Shown: positions 50,581 to 62,877, counted from the first letter of the stretch. The stretch is 64,000 nt of DNA from Phymorhynchus buccinoides (GCA_017654935.2 CM065700.1:48978491-49042490), one strand, 5' to 3'. The notes: generated by a model not told the origin, from the sequence alone. Made by a program: numbers and translations.

Positions 50581-51830
50581 GCTGCTGCTGCCAGTCTGTC
50601 GTTTCCGACAATGACTGCCAGATAGCACAGGAGGCAGCTGCTATTCCAATGATATGCCAGTCTGTCGTTTCCGACAATGACTGCCAGATAGCACAGGAGG
50701 CAGCTGCTATTCCAATGATATGCCAGTCTGTCGTTTCCAACAATGACTGCCAGATAGCACAGGAGGCAGCTGCTATTCCAATGATATGCCAGTCTGTCGC
50801 TGCTATTCCAATGATATGCCAGTCTGTCGTTTCCGACAATGACTGCCAGATAGCACAGGAGGCAGCTGCTATTCCAATGATATGCCAGTCTGTCGTTTCC
50901 GACAATGTCTGCCAGATAGCAGAGAGGCAGCTGCTATTCCAATGATATGCCAGTCTGTCGTTTCCGACAGTGACTGCCAGATAGCACAGGAGGCAGCTGC
51001 TATTCCAATGATATGCCAGTCTGTCGCTGCTATTCCAATGATATGCCAGTCTGTCGTTTCCGACAATGACTGCCAGATAGCACAGGAGGCAGCTGCTATT
51101 CCAATGATATGCCAGTCTGTCGTTTCCGACAATGTCTGCCAGATAGCAGAGAGGCAGCTGCTATTCCAATGATATGCCAGTCTGTCGTTTCCGACAATGT
51201 CTGCCAGATAGCAGAGAGGCAGCTGCTATTCCAATGATATGCCAGTCTGTCGTTTCCGACAATGTCTGCCAGATAGCAGAGAGGCAGCTGCTATTCCAAT
51301 GATATGCCAGTCTGTCGTTTCCGACAATGTCTGCCAGATAGCAGAGAGGCAGCTGCTATTCCAATGATATGCCAGTCTGTCATTTCCGACAATGTCTGCC
51401 AGATAGCAGAGAGGCAGCTGCTATTCCAATGATATGCCAGTCTGTCGTTTCCGACAATGTCTGCCAGATAGCAGAGAGGCAGCTGCTATTCCAATGATAT
51501 GCCAGTCTGTCGTTTCCGACAATGACTGCCAGATAGCACAGGAGCCAGCTGCTATTCCAATGATATGCCAGTCTGTCGCTGCTATTCCAATGATATGCCA
51601 GTCTGTCGTTTCAAACAATGACTGCCAGATAGCACAGGAGGCAGCTGCTATTCCAATGATATGCCAGTCTGTCGCTGCTATTCCAATGATATGCCAGTCT
51701 GTCGTTTCCGACAATGACTGCCAGATAGCAGAGAGGCAGCTGCTATTCCAATGATATGCCAGTCTGTCGTTTCAGACAATGACTGCCAGATAGCAGAGAG
51801 GCAGCTGCTATTCCAGCGGGCTGGGCTATA
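50581..51830. repeat. 66-bp array with 30-bp short units, about 20 copies
   Basis: Unit gccagtctgtcgtttccgac aatgactgccagatagcaca ggaggcagctgctattccaa tgatat. Some steps skip from gtcg to ctgctattcc, giving a 30-bp unit. All steps are near multiples of three, so frames stay open on both strands. Confidence 0.95.
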
Positions 51831-52504
51831 ATTTGTTTATAGCGGAGAAGCCTTGCCCAGGCTACATCCCCACTCTTGGCCAAAGGGATTTGAGGACGAG
51901 AGTTGGCATCAGGGAAGGTCCCCAAAGGCCAACCAATCCCACTGGCTACAGCACTAGAGCCGGTGCAAATGCCCCCTAGTTAGAGAGTCATAGTCTTCCA
52001 CGAAAGACTAAGCTGTACCATGATATTCCAATAGTGTACAAAATCATACAGTACAGCTCTCATTTACTATTGGCCCTTTATACAGGCTAATGTCAACCAG
52101 TGATGAAAGCCATTTGTGTACATGTATGTAGCAAAACACACAGACTGACTTGTAACTGTATCCGAAGACTACCAAAACAGCGGTAAAGTAGAATTGATAG
52201 AACTCTGCTCAAGACAAAAAGCCAAACCAACTAAAACAAAAGAGAAAAGCAAAATAAGTACAAACACACAGAACCTCACGACGGAGACCACACACCATAT
52301 GAACACATCATGATCAAACAATATTTGGTAAAAAAAAATAAAAAAATTGACAAACACTTATTTAAACCACCAACAACGAAGAATAAGATTTTTTAAAAGA
52401 AATAAACAAATCAAACTGCTGACATTGCCTGTATTTGCAACCTCGTTGTTTGGTGAAAATCTGCTACATTTTAGTGCTGCACTGGTCTGAAATCCAATGC
52501 GTCA
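51831..52504. other. Intergenic, no feature seen
   Basis: 51840-51960 weakly resembles 9389-9500 and 50285-50345; otherwise nothing. Confidence 0.4.
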
Positions 52505-53638
52505 GACGGGAGATGCGAGCGTCACAGACATAGATCTGTGTGTAACAACCAACACTGCTAAGACAGCCCCCGTCACAGATGTAGATCTGTGTGTAACAAC
52601 CAACACTGCTAAGACAGCCCTCGTCACAGATGTAGATCTGTGTGTAACAACCAACATTGCTTAGACAGCCCCCGTCACAGATGTAGATCTGTGTGTAACA
52701 ACCAACACTGCTAAGACAGCCCCCGTCACAGACATAGATCTGTGTGTAACAACCAACATTGCTTAGACAGCCCCGTCACAGATGTAGATCTGTGTGTAAC
52801 AACCAACACTGCTAAGACAGCCCCCGTCACAGACATAGATCTGTGTGTAACAACCAACATTGCTTAGACAGCCCCGTCACAGATGTAGATCTGTGTGTAA
52901 CAACCAACATTGCTTAGACAGTCCAGTCACAGATGTAGATCTGTGTGTAACAACCAACACTGATTAGACAGCCCCCGTCACAGACGTAGATCTGTGTGTA
53001 ACAACCAACACTGCTTAGACAGCCCCAGTCACAGACGTAGATCTGTGTGTAACAACCAACACTGATTAGACAGCCCCAGTCACAGACGTAGATCTGTGTG
53101 TAACAACCAACACTGATTAGACAGCCCCCGTCACAGACGTAGATCTGTGTGTAACAACCAACACTGATTAGACAGCCCCCGTCACAGACGTAGATCTGTG
53201 TGTAACAACCAACACTGATTAGACAGCCCCCGTCACAGACGTAGATCTGTGTGTAACAACCAACACTGATTAGACAGCCCCCGTCACAGACGTAGATCTG
53301 TGTGTAACAACCAACACTGATTAGACAGCACAGTCACAGACATAGATCTGTGTGTAACAACCAACACTGATTAGACAGCCCCCGTCACAGACATAGATCT
53401 GTGTGTAACAACCAACACTGATTAGACAGCCCCGTCACAGACGTAGATCTGTGTGTAACAACCAACACTGATTAGACAGCCCCTGTCACAGACGTAGATC
53501 TGTGTGTAACAACCAACACTGATTAGACAGCCCCCGTCACAGACGTAGATCTGTGTGTAACAACCAACACTGTTTAGACAGCCCCCGTCACAGACGTAGA
53601 TCTGTGTGTAACAACCAACACTGTTTAGACAGCCCCAG
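52505..53638. repeat. 50-51-bp hairpin-bearing array, about 22 copies
   Basis: Unit gtcacagacgtagatctgtg tgtaacaaccaacactgatt agacagcccc. Early units have CACAGATGTAGATCTGTG, a 7-bp stem with a 4-base loop, repeated in every unit. Confidence 0.95.
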
Positions 53639-54089
53639 GCCAATGTCTCAGCTATGAGGACTCTAGCTAGGCTAGCTGGCATTGGAGACGATACAAACTA
53701 ATCCCCAAAGAAGCAGCACAAAGTCGGTAAAAACGCTCACACACTGTCACAGGCTTTCAGTTTCATGGTGTAAAGGTTGCAGCAAAACGCACAGACTGAC
53801 ATTTTCCATAGATCCTACAAAATATCTAGAGACAGTTTACAGATTCAGTGGAACTACAAAACACTGACACTTCTGAGGCAGGCAAAGAAATAAGACACGA
53901 TACTTTTCTTTTGACCATGGCTTAATAGTACATTGAAAAAATGGCTGTCACCGTGTAAAACAAAACAAACAAAAATTAACATCAACAATAGAAACATATA
54001 ATGAATGCTATTCGCATAGCGTCACAACATTAGACGAATTAACAAAAAAAGTGAACAGAACAATGACACTTGAAATTGAATGAGTACAT
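53639..54089. other. Intergenic, no feature seen
   Basis: Nothing recognised. Confidence 0.4.
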
Positions 54090-54650
54090 TATCCCATACC
54101 CATTATATGTATGATTGAGTACACTATCCCATACCCATTGCTCATTATATGTATGATTGAGTACATTATCCCATACTCATTGCTCATTATATGTATGATT
54201 GAGTACATTATCCCATACTCATTGCTCATTATATGTATGAATGAGTACATTATCCCATACTCATTATATGTATGAATGAGTACATTATCCCATACTCATT
54301 GCTCATTATATGTATGATTGAGTACATTATCCCATACTCATTGCTCATTATATGTATGAATATTGAATGAGTACATTATCCCATACTCATTGCTCATTAT
54401 ATGTATGATTGAGTACATTATCCCTTACTCATTATATGTATGATTGAGTACATTATCCCATACTCATTGCTCATATGTATGAATGAGTACATTATCCCAT
54501 ACTCATTACTCATTATATGTATGATTGAGTACATTATCCCATACTCATTGCTCATTATATGTATGATTGAGTACATTATCCCATACCCATTATATGTATG
54601 ATTGAGTACACTATCCCATACCCATTGCTCATTATATGTATGATTGCATC
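54090..54650. repeat. 36-42-bp AT-rich array, about 13 copies
   Basis: Unit attatatgtatgattgagta cattatcccatactcattgc tc, with or without the tgctc block. Confidence 0.95.
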
Positions 54651-54754
54651 CCCCCTCTTTCATGCCCCTTCCTCTTCCATCTTTCATCACCCATTCGTCC
54701 AATCACCCATCCACCCTCCTTGACATTTTTGTTGTCATACCCTGGCTAAAAGAC

Positions 54755-54890
54755 TCCAGGGATCATCCCAAAAGCGGAAGCACATGACGTTGAACACTAT
54801 CACACAAGTGCATCAGCTATGGCTGAAAACAGTATGTGTATGGCCAGTTTATATTACCCTGCAACATGGGCAGCCACACTACGACTTCAG
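54755..54890. repeat. Dispersed repeat, second copy
   Basis: Related to 8856-8990 (agtgcatcagctatgg, gggcagccacact). Confidence 0.65.
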
Positions 54891-55032
54891 AGGATACTGG
54901 AGACTAATGATCAATGTTATGCTAGGAGCTTGTCATGGCTAGAGACAATCCCTGCATAACTAACATTTTGATGTAGCCTTGATGTTCTACTTCTGGCCTA
55001 GATCATTAGATGTCAATTGGTCTGACACAGCC

Positions 55033-55366
55033 TTAACTCATTCAAGTCTTAGTCGTTTAATAGGTAGCTGTCAATTTGATGCATTTGCTTCAAGGGAAGT
55101 AAATCTGTGTGCACACTGTACCTTGGTCTACAATTTTGCCTCTGACTTTGCTTTTGTAGTGGTTTGTTGTGGGGTAACCAATCAGTGTAGAGTTTTTCTA
55201 TATAAATAAGTGTAATCTACCACTTCCTTATGTCTAAACCTGAAGTAAAAACATGTAATCTTCCTTCATTTCAACTTTTGTTTATGTCTGATTGTGTGTA
55301 TGACTGGAGTGATTTATGAGGTTATTATTTTAATAATTCAAAATCATTGTGATGCGAATGAGTTAA
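55033..55366. mobile_element. TTAA-flanked MITE, family P3
   Basis: TTAACTCATTCAAGTC and GATGCGAATGAGTTAA; lacks the internal duplication of 40605-41060. Confidence 0.82.
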
Positions 55367-56099
55367 GCCAAGGCGGCTCCTTGCAATTAATGTTAACCCC
55401 TTCATTTCACTCTTCCATCATTCACCTTTCATCAGCCACACTTCCACTGCCATCTGCCCTCATTTCAATCAACAACAGTTAGAACAAGGCAAAATAAAGC
55501 ACACACAAAAAAGGAATGACCCCAAAAAAAAACAAAGAAACAACAAACCAACCAGCCCCAACACAGAGCACATTTTCATTAATGATTATGATCATACAAG
55601 AAATTCACACTTCCCATAAAATCATTATACGGCACAAATTTTGAAGGTCACACTTTTCAACCACCACCACCTAAAAAAACAATCAGATAAAAACAAAAAT
55701 CAAAGAAAACTTCTAAGCACTTTTCAAATTTTCATTTTGTTTGTTTTGACAAGATTTTCAAAAGACTAAAGTGCTATAATTCAGCCTATATCACTATGTA
55801 CACACATATACACAAGATGCAAGAAGCATTTGTTGAGAAAGCAGCTGAAGTTCAAACTGTAATTTTTCACTGAAATTTGGAACAGATAAACAACAGCCTC
55901 CAAGTCTGTGAGAAGCAAGACAAAAGAAAAATAACTGATTGTATTTTGAGGCTGCAGCAAACAAGCATGCCCACCCACTGACCCACTTCATTGTATGCCA
56001 AGTAACAACTAACAAACTGAAGTTTGATTTTTGTTACCATCATTATTTTCCGTTGTCTTGTTTGACTAGAATTAAAACCGTCGCCTCCATGTAATTAAT
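55367..56099. other. Intergenic, no feature seen
   Basis: AT-rich; nothing recognised. Confidence 0.4.
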
Positions 56100-56105
56100 T
56101 ATCAG

Positions 56106-56559
56106 CAGGGCTGCCAACCCTCTGTTGCAGTTTCCAGGGACAAACTACAAACAAACCAGGGACACAGACTTATTTCCAGGGACAAACATCGCAATGTCAT
56201 GCATCAGGGTCAAAACGAGCATTAACTTCCAATTATTTCATGATCTAGCAACATTTCTGTGACTTTTTTTCTGTATTCTTGATGTTTTTTTGGTGCCAAT
56301 GTGCTTCAATATTCAAGGTCCCTTGATGTTCAGTAACCTGTGCAACATGCATGTTAGGAAACATTTTAAGTGTTGTGTTGGGTGTTCCTGTGTTCAATAG
56401 CAAGGCCAGCAAACAAGACAAGTGATTGTTCTACAATTCTTTTTTATTCTACTCAGTTTCCAGGGACACCAGAGAGAAAAGTGGATTCCAGGGACAAGGT
56501 GACATTTGTGACTGTTTCCAGGGACAAATACCCCTTAGGGGGGACGGTTGGCAGCCCTG
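56106..56559. mobile_element. 454-bp MITE with 6-bp TATCAG duplication
   Basis: CAGGGCTGCCAACC and GGTTGGCAGCCCTG ends, TATCAG at 56100-56105 and 56560-56565. Several tttccagggac repeats inside. A minus-strand AATAAA lies at 56443-56448 and could serve the F-box gene. Confidence 0.85.
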
Positions 56560-56562
56560 TAT

Positions 56563-56720
56563 CAGGCATGGGAATTGTCAGAGACAAAAAATTCTGAAAA
56601 GCCCCCCCCCCCCTCATTTTTACAGCGTTAAAATATAATATTATCATAATAATTGAAGTATTTAGTAACTAAAATTTGCCCTAAATTAGTTTTTGATTTA
56701 CCGGACAATTCCCATACCTG
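56563..56720. mobile_element. 158-bp MITE, family H1, second copy
   Basis: Ends CAGGCATGGGAATTGTC and GACAATTCCCATACCTG; matches 23075-23226 including the C run. It directly abuts the previous MITE. Confidence 0.88.
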
Positions 56721-56783
56721 AATTATTAATGAACAGCACCTTGAAAACCATCCTGATTTTAGACATTATTTTCTCCAGCATCT

Positions 56784-56911
56784 CAGACGATCCTGTCACA
56801 GACTGACAGTTCCAATCCTTGGTCCATCAACAAACACAGACGATCCTCTCACAGACCTACAGTTCCAATCCTTGGTCCATCAACAAACACAGACGATCCT
56901 CTCACAGACCT
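56784..56911. repeat. 53-bp tandem repeat at the F-box gene 3' end
   Basis: cagacgatcctctcacagac recurs at 56784, 56837 and 56890 (53-bp steps). The last, partial unit runs to the stop codon. Confidence 0.92.
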
Positions 56912-58240
56912 TCAGTTCCCAGCTTTGACAGGGAGCAGTGTCCAGTTGTATCCCAGAAGCTGTGACACTGTGCTTTCCAGACGTCTCCGTTCCTCACCTA
57001 TTGCATCACGCTCTGACCCTGTCCACTTGTCCTTCACTCTCACTGGACCTCCAATGTCCAGCCTGGTCCACTGTCTGCCCAGCTTGGCAATGGCTACCAC
57101 ATCTTCGTAGTCAACGACTGAATTGTAGTGGACGTCCACCATCTTGGAACACCGAGAGGCAACATATGCAAGCGGGAACTTTTTCACTTTCTTATGGCTA
57201 TCTCTTCTGTGAAAACTGTGCCCTTTCGTCTTCCCTATTTTCAGTTGTTCAAGGCTGGGGCAGTGAGCTACACAGAGCCGAGCCAGGGTCTTTGGAAAGT
57301 GTTTATCTTGCTTTCCGTTCACTTTGATGCTTGTCAAGTGAGTCTGTGGTCTAATCACAGAGTTCACATGGGATGTGGAAGCAAATTTCCTGAGCGAAAC
57401 AAAGACCTGCAAGTGAGTACACACAGTTAGCAGATTCTTCCAAGTAGTGGAGGAGATAGTTCTGAAGTTTCCTCCTGTCTCCACTAACTCATGTTGAAAA
57501 CCAAAGATAGTGAACGTCTGCAGCATGCTGTTCTCCTGGCAGCTGGCAGCCATTGCTTCAAGCAGCTCCTTGGTACATTGACAATTTGACACGGAGAGAT
57601 GTTGGAGGGCAGGGAGCATGGAAACCAGCTTAGGAATCTGACTGAAAACATAGGGATTTGGATGAATGCTTTTACGGAAATGTACAAGACACTCTAATTT
57701 CAAGCTACGCATTCGTCTGAGCACTAAGTCTGAAGGATAACGAGATAAATACTCCAACAATACACCATCCACTGTCTTGACCCTAAAATCTAAATGCACT
57801 GTGCAGCCTGGTTTCTGACAAAGGGCTTCCAGAAGACGATAAACATTTGGCCGACGTTGTCCAGACCCAAAAGTAAATAAAACCAAGTTTAGCTCGGCAG
57901 TTATTTCTTTCAGGGCACTAGAATCATTCAGAGCCAGCAGCGAAGTGTATGACTTTGAATCTAATTCACATCCGGTCATTTTCAGAACGACCTTCTGGAA
58001 GCAGTGTCTGAACTTTTTAATAACAGAGACCTGCTTCTCAGACAAACTATCTACGGCTTCTATGGACAAATCTTTTTTCACACTCACAATGACACGCTGC
58101 CATGCCGATGGTCTGTTACATATATTGTCAAGAGCCTGGCATGTTCTGGACACATTAAAACGGTCCTTTGCCGATAGGTAATTCAGCACATTGAACCAGA
58201 CCTCACTGGGAAGGCGGCTGAAGTCCATACTTTGTGCCAT
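56912..58240 (-). CDS. F-box protein with leucine-rich-like C-terminal region, single exon
   Basis: 442 codons, uninterrupted. ATGGCACAAAGTATGG start in a good context; a second ATG is at codon 5. The F-box lies at about residues 7-52: FSRLPSEVWFNVLNYLSAKD, C-x-A-L-x-x-I, and W47. This domain binds Skp1 in SCF ubiquitin ligases. The rest has repeated Leu-rich segments such as LRRMRSLKLECLVHF, ALQHLSVSNC, LTSIKVNG, LEQLKIGKTKG and WTRLDIGG, typical of degenerate LRR F-box proteins that select substrates. It reminds me of FBXO33/FBXO39-type proteins, but I would not assign a symbol. No introns; possibly an old retrocopy. Confidence 0.85.
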   Translation of the reverse strand: MAQSMDFSRLPSEVWFNVLNYLSAKDRFNVSRTCQALDNICNRPSAWQRVIVSVKKDLSIEAVDSLSEKQVSVIKKFRHCFQKVVLKMTGCELDSKSYTSLLALNDSSALKEITAELNLVLFTFGSGQRRPNVYRLLEALCQKPGCTVHLDFRVKTVDGVLLEYLSRYPSDLVLRRMRSLKLECLVHFRKSIHPNPYVFSQIPKLVSMLPALQHLSVSNCQCTKELLEAMAASCQENSMLQTFTIFGFQHELVETGGNFRTISSTTWKNLLTVCTHLQVFVSLRKFASTSHVNSVIRPQTHLTSIKVNGKQDKHFPKTLARLCVAHCPSLEQLKIGKTKGHSFHRRDSHKKVKKFPLAYVASRCSKMVDVHYNSVVDYEDVVAIAKLGRQWTRLDIGGPVRVKDKWTGSERDAIGEERRRLESTVSQLLGYNWTLLPVKAGN

Positions 58241-58784
58241 GGCTGATCCACCCCTGTTTGTTGAGGTCAGAGGTGGAGGCAGCGATAGGTCAGAGATTCT
58301 GTCACTCTGGGTTAAGCTCCATGTACATCTGGGTTACAGTATACCAGTAATCCTGAAACAGACAATGTTGAGCATGCATAAGGAAAACAGACAATGCAAT
58401 TTTGTTCATAAATTAAGATTTTGCTTTCATGTTGCAATGATCCGTTTCAAATATTAATATTACTTCTTTCCAACCACCCCTAGGTAGTGTCTCTGCTTAT
58501 GATGATGATGATGATGCTGTTGTTGTTTTTGTGAGTGTGTGTGTGTGCGCGCCTTTGCATATGGCGCACCCCCCAAATTGTACCCTCAGATTTTGTTACT
58601 ATTTCATCAGTAACATTATAAGGCGATATAGTAATAGTTTCTACAGACAATACACTATCTGTGTATACTGCTTTTCTTTTCAACATGTCACAATTTTTTG
58701 TGTTTGAGTCATGAGTGAAAAAATAGACCAATGTTCGAACAAAATTATACCTATTTATGCAAACTATTGACAAAAAACGCATGT
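58241..58784. other. Upstream region of the F-box gene
   Basis: Probable 5' UTR and promoter (minus strand). A TGA-type ATC repeat and CA run lie at 58497-58545. No clear TATA box. Confidence 0.4.
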
Positions 58785-59130
58785 TTACAACAAATTTAGG
58801 TATTTTTCTCTCATTTTATCAGTACAAATCTGAGAATTACGTAAGGTGGTTTTTTCTGTATAATCTGTGAAAATTTGTATTTTACAGTCCACTTGGTCAG
58901 GCATGTCATTAATAATAATATAGTATATAAAAAGGATCGGACCCAATATGCTCCCCTGGGGGACACCACTAGTAACTGGTATTCTAGGTGATATAGAACC
59001 ATTAACATTAACATACTGTGTTCTTCGATTTAAAAAGTCTTCAATCCAACTAAGCATTAGTTTAAGCAACTTCCCTTGAACACCATAACCTTTTAGTTTA
59101 AGTGCGGATATTCCATGCGGAAACAAGGAA
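58785..59130 (-). pseudogene. LINE reverse transcriptase fragment
   Basis: LLKLMLSWIEDFLNRRTQYV, VNGSISPRIPVTSGVPQGSI, LGPILFIYYI and INDMPDQV. The Y/F-A-D-D box has become FTDYTEKT, so it is inactive. Truncated at both ends. Confidence 0.88.
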
Positions 59131-59164
59131 GGGAAAAGTGAAACAAGGAAGGGAAAAGATTAGT

Positions 59165-60763
59165 GATGACTGAATGACGTCACGCGCTTCGCAGAGTTTG
59201 GGCTCGTGGATGAGCGTGCCCATTGGTCGGATACAAATAGAACATGTCGTCACGGGAAGAGAAAACCCCAAGCTTTCGATCGGTGTAACTTTTACGCAAA
59301 AATGTTGTCATTTTCGATAAGAAATTTTACTTTGAAAAGTTTCAACTAAATTTTAACCAGCTTAACATTACCCCACCCTTTCAAAAAGTGCATGGTTTTA
59401 AAGAGCATTCAATTTCCTTTTAGATAGAACCACTTTAGTTAATATTGAGTAAATGGGCAGGCTCATCCAAAGCCATGAAGTGCCGGGGGGTGCCGACGGC
59501 CTTAGTCAGAAGGCTCTGTCGGCGGCCAAAAACTCCAATACGGTTGGTATTTTCAACAAATGTTTTAAAATAATAACACATCATACACAAGAATAACAAG
59601 GGCGTCGCCGAGTGGCAGACATGTCCGTCACCAGCAATGCCACGCACTTGCGACACCCCGTAGAGTGTCACATCCTGACACAAAATTGGAAGGGATTCTG
59701 TCTTCTAGTTCACGAGATACAGCTTGAAGAAGAAACATATAGCGCAAAGAAGGAAATTTCGGTTTTCAAGGTCACACTTCAAGGTCAAGGTCAGCATGGT
59801 GATAATTTATGCTCGGATGTTTTCTTCTCTAGGGTATACAGTACCACACACAATCTGAAGCGCTTCTGTCAAGTACCAATGTGGAAAATATGGCTTAAAA
59901 CCCAATGTGTAGACCCCTACCACTTTCAAGGCCTACGGATCGCCCGGACCGTGACCTTGACCTTGATCGGTATGCCACCATCAGAACGGGCATAAGCCAA
60001 AGTACCTTCATGCCAAATTTGAAGACTCTAACACTAACGGTGTGGGAGTTATGGCCCCTGAAAGATTTTCGGTTTTCAAGGTCGTACAAGGTCAAGGTCA
60101 CGACGGCAATATGGTTTGCGCGGATGCCTTCCTCTCATGGTGACACACCAGCACACACAATTTGACGTGATTCTGTCAACCCGTTCGAAAGATATCCTTG
60201 GGACAGACAGAAGGAGAAAAAAATGACCCTCCGATTTTCAGGCTCCAGCGATCTTTTTGACCTTGACCTTGATCGGTATGCCATCATCAGAACGGGCATA
60301 AGCCAAACCACCTTCATACCAAGTTTCAACATCCTATGTTGATCGGTGCCCGAGATATGGCTAAAAATAGATTTCCGGTTTTCAAGGTCATACGTCAAGG
60401 TCAAGGTCACGACCGCAAAATGGTTTGCGCCGATCTCTTCCTATTAAGGAGGCACACCTTCACACAAAATTTGACGCGATTCGGTCAAGCGGTTCGGGAG
60501 ATAGCCTTGGGACAGACAGAAAAGAAAAAAAAAAAAAAAAAAAAGAAACAAACAAAAATACAAACCAGCCCATCGCAATAGTCCGTCTTGGTGACGGACT
60601 AAAAAGCACACCAACAGAACCACAAAAGACAGAAGTACAATTTGGTATGAGTTTTTATTCATAATTTTCATTCAGGAAGGAAAAAATGAAAGTTGAAAAC
60701 AAGCAAAAATCGGCATTCTGGGCAGTTTGTCACAGCTGCAAGGCAGGGCTTTGGAATACCTAC
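59165..60763 (-). mobile_element. Dispersed element family II, copy C, split by an insertion
   Basis: Very similar to copy B in two parts, 59165-59596 and 60600-60763; outer end CTTTGGAATACCTAC. The insertion at 59597-60599 divides the small membrane ORF. Confidence 0.85.
59597..60599. mobile_element. 1-kb inserted element rich in AAGGTCA motifs
   Basis: TAA occurs on both sides (59594-59596, 60600-60602), and the uninterrupted site exists in copy B (gaataaaaagcac). Both ends carry GTCCGTCACCA in inverted order; the right end also folds as AGTCCGTCTTGGTGACGGAC. The interior has about three diverged 300-bp units, each with ttttcaaggtca and tcaaggtcaaggtcac. Confidence 0.85.
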
Positions 60764-61238
60764 TAGTAGCCTTTCTCAGCTCTTGAAAATGATAGCATCC
60801 TGATACTTGTGTAGCAGATTTGCATAGATTTCCCCAGTAATGTTTGACCCTTTTCAAGAAAATCCATAATCAATACCATCAGCAAGCCAAAGGATTCTAG
60901 CCGTTGCTGTACCAGCAGATACGTTTAACCTAGTCGTCTTTGGAGGGGGTTAATCAAAACTGTTTTGAATGCTTTGATTCTAGCATTATCATGTCGTAAA
61001 ATGTGAACACATGTTTTATCCATAGTGACAAATCAGCCAAGAAAACTAACAGGATCTACTACAAATCGATGCTGTGTGTTTGAATGTCTCAGAAAGGTTT
61101 GGCACCCATTTCTGGGCACAATTTCATTTTCAAGAAGCCGTAACTTACTTATTTGTTGACCAATTTAAACAAATGTGGTATCATTTTAAAGGTCGTTTCA
61201 CGCTCTTTCCAATGATATGGGTTTTCTAACCTTCCTAC
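60764..61238. mobile_element. Possible relative of the 814-bp element
   Basis: 61185-61238 (gtatcattttaaaggtcgtt ... taaccttcctac) resembles the right end of the 814-bp element and stops in CCTAC. The left end and target duplication are unclear. Confidence 0.45.
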
Positions 61239-62058
61239 TTAATATCTTCTTCTTCTTCTTCCAATATAGTTGACAAAGTCAGTTCTGACCATTTTGTCCC
61301 ATATGTGCCTTCCCAGGTCGAGAGGACGTAAAACTCAAATTTACCTAGTTCTGACCATTATCCAAAAAAGGGTCCCTCCCTTCCTCCCTCTCTTCGGATG
61401 CTTCTTTTTTGGGAGTATCTGGAATGAGGGGAAGTCACCCTGGATGACTAGACCACAGCCGCTATCATGGGAGCTAACCCACTGCGATAGCGGGCTAGTA
61501 GGCCTAGCTCCGGTGTTATGATAAATAAGTACCTGTCATTAAATATCTACCTCTCGCATGAGAACTGTACCCATCTAACCCTAACCCTATCCCTAACCCT
61601 AACCCTATCCCTAACCACGGAAAGAACCAAAAAATAGAGCAGGAGGGTGTAAATCTACATGTTTGCCGATAAATCGATGTACAAGTCCATAAATCCATAA
61701 TCCGTAAAATTCACAATGGCGGACAAACAAACGATTCTGATTGGCTACGCTAGGACTACTTCTAATGCGCATGCGCAGAGGTAAATATTTCATAGGACTA
61801 CTTACTCATTATCATGATTATGACACCGGGGCTAACTTCTTTTATTTTATGTGTTAAGGTTTAACCCAGGTCGATTGGTGCGTATCCTTGCACGCTTTTA
61901 ACTAATTTTGTTGCCCAAACAAAACACAAATTGAAATATAAACTTTTTAGCTGTACCTTTTTACTAATTTTAGTTTTTATCTCATGTCAGTTTTAAAACT
62001 TATTTTCCAGAGAAGAGATAATAAAAAATCTCGATAGCTTCAAAGTAGAGGTCTATTG
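61239..62058. other. Intergenic with interstitial telomere-like repeat
   Basis: 61577-61615 has CCCTAA units alternating with CCCTATC. The rest is not recognised. Confidence 0.6.
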
Positions 62059-62872
62059 GTAGGAACGACGGAATTAGGTCAAGCCGCAGCGATTTTTCTG
62101 GTTGAAAATCCGAACCGCGATTTTGGCTATGTGCCAAACGGTCACTTCCTTTGCTTGTTTTTATTGGTGGTTATTCTTGGCGCTGACCATCCGAGTTTCT
62201 TTCTTTCGGGAAGCAGACACCTACTCTGTCATTCGGGAACGATCTTTTTTTACGCTAAGACGGCCGATCGCGAGAGACAAGCGATCCAATATTTGGGTCC
62301 AATTCATTCGTTTATCATTTCTGAACGGTAATTATATAATTCTTTAAAACAAATGCTTAGTTACATTTAATTATTTTTCTACAAGTACACCAAATTTGGT
62401 GCATCTAGAATAAATCTCAATGCTGCTCAAGGTCTCCACAAGTCGGGAGGTGTTACGTCGAAGACTGTCGGACATGTTTTCTGTCACGCGCATGTTGATG
62501 TTGCGATCTTGTGAGTCGCACAAAAAGCTTAGGCCTAATCTGTCTAATATTTGGGGTTGATGTTTCCCCTTTGAATAAGCTTTATTTTGGTACCAATGTT
62601 TTGTTTATTGGTAAAAAAAAGAAAAAGTTATGGCTGTTTTATTCATCCAAACCTTGATACGGTAAGGGCCGGTAATCTTGATCAACTTTTTCTTATATAG
62701 CTCATGTAAAAAAAGCTAACATTTTAAAACGTCGTAACTTTCTCAATTTTCGACCGATTTTGATAATTTGGGTATCATTTTAAAGGTCTTGTCGGGCTCT
62801 TTCCAATGACATAAATTTCATTAGGATTTGACAAAAAGTACACATTTTTTTAAAATTTTATAACCACCCTAC
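62059..62872. mobile_element. 814-bp mobile element, copy 2
   Basis: Same length and nearly the same sequence as 18324-19137. TATTG duplication at 62054-62058 and 62873-62877, different from the CATGG of copy 1, so the two insertions are independent. Confidence 0.93.
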
Positions 62873-62877
62873 TATTG

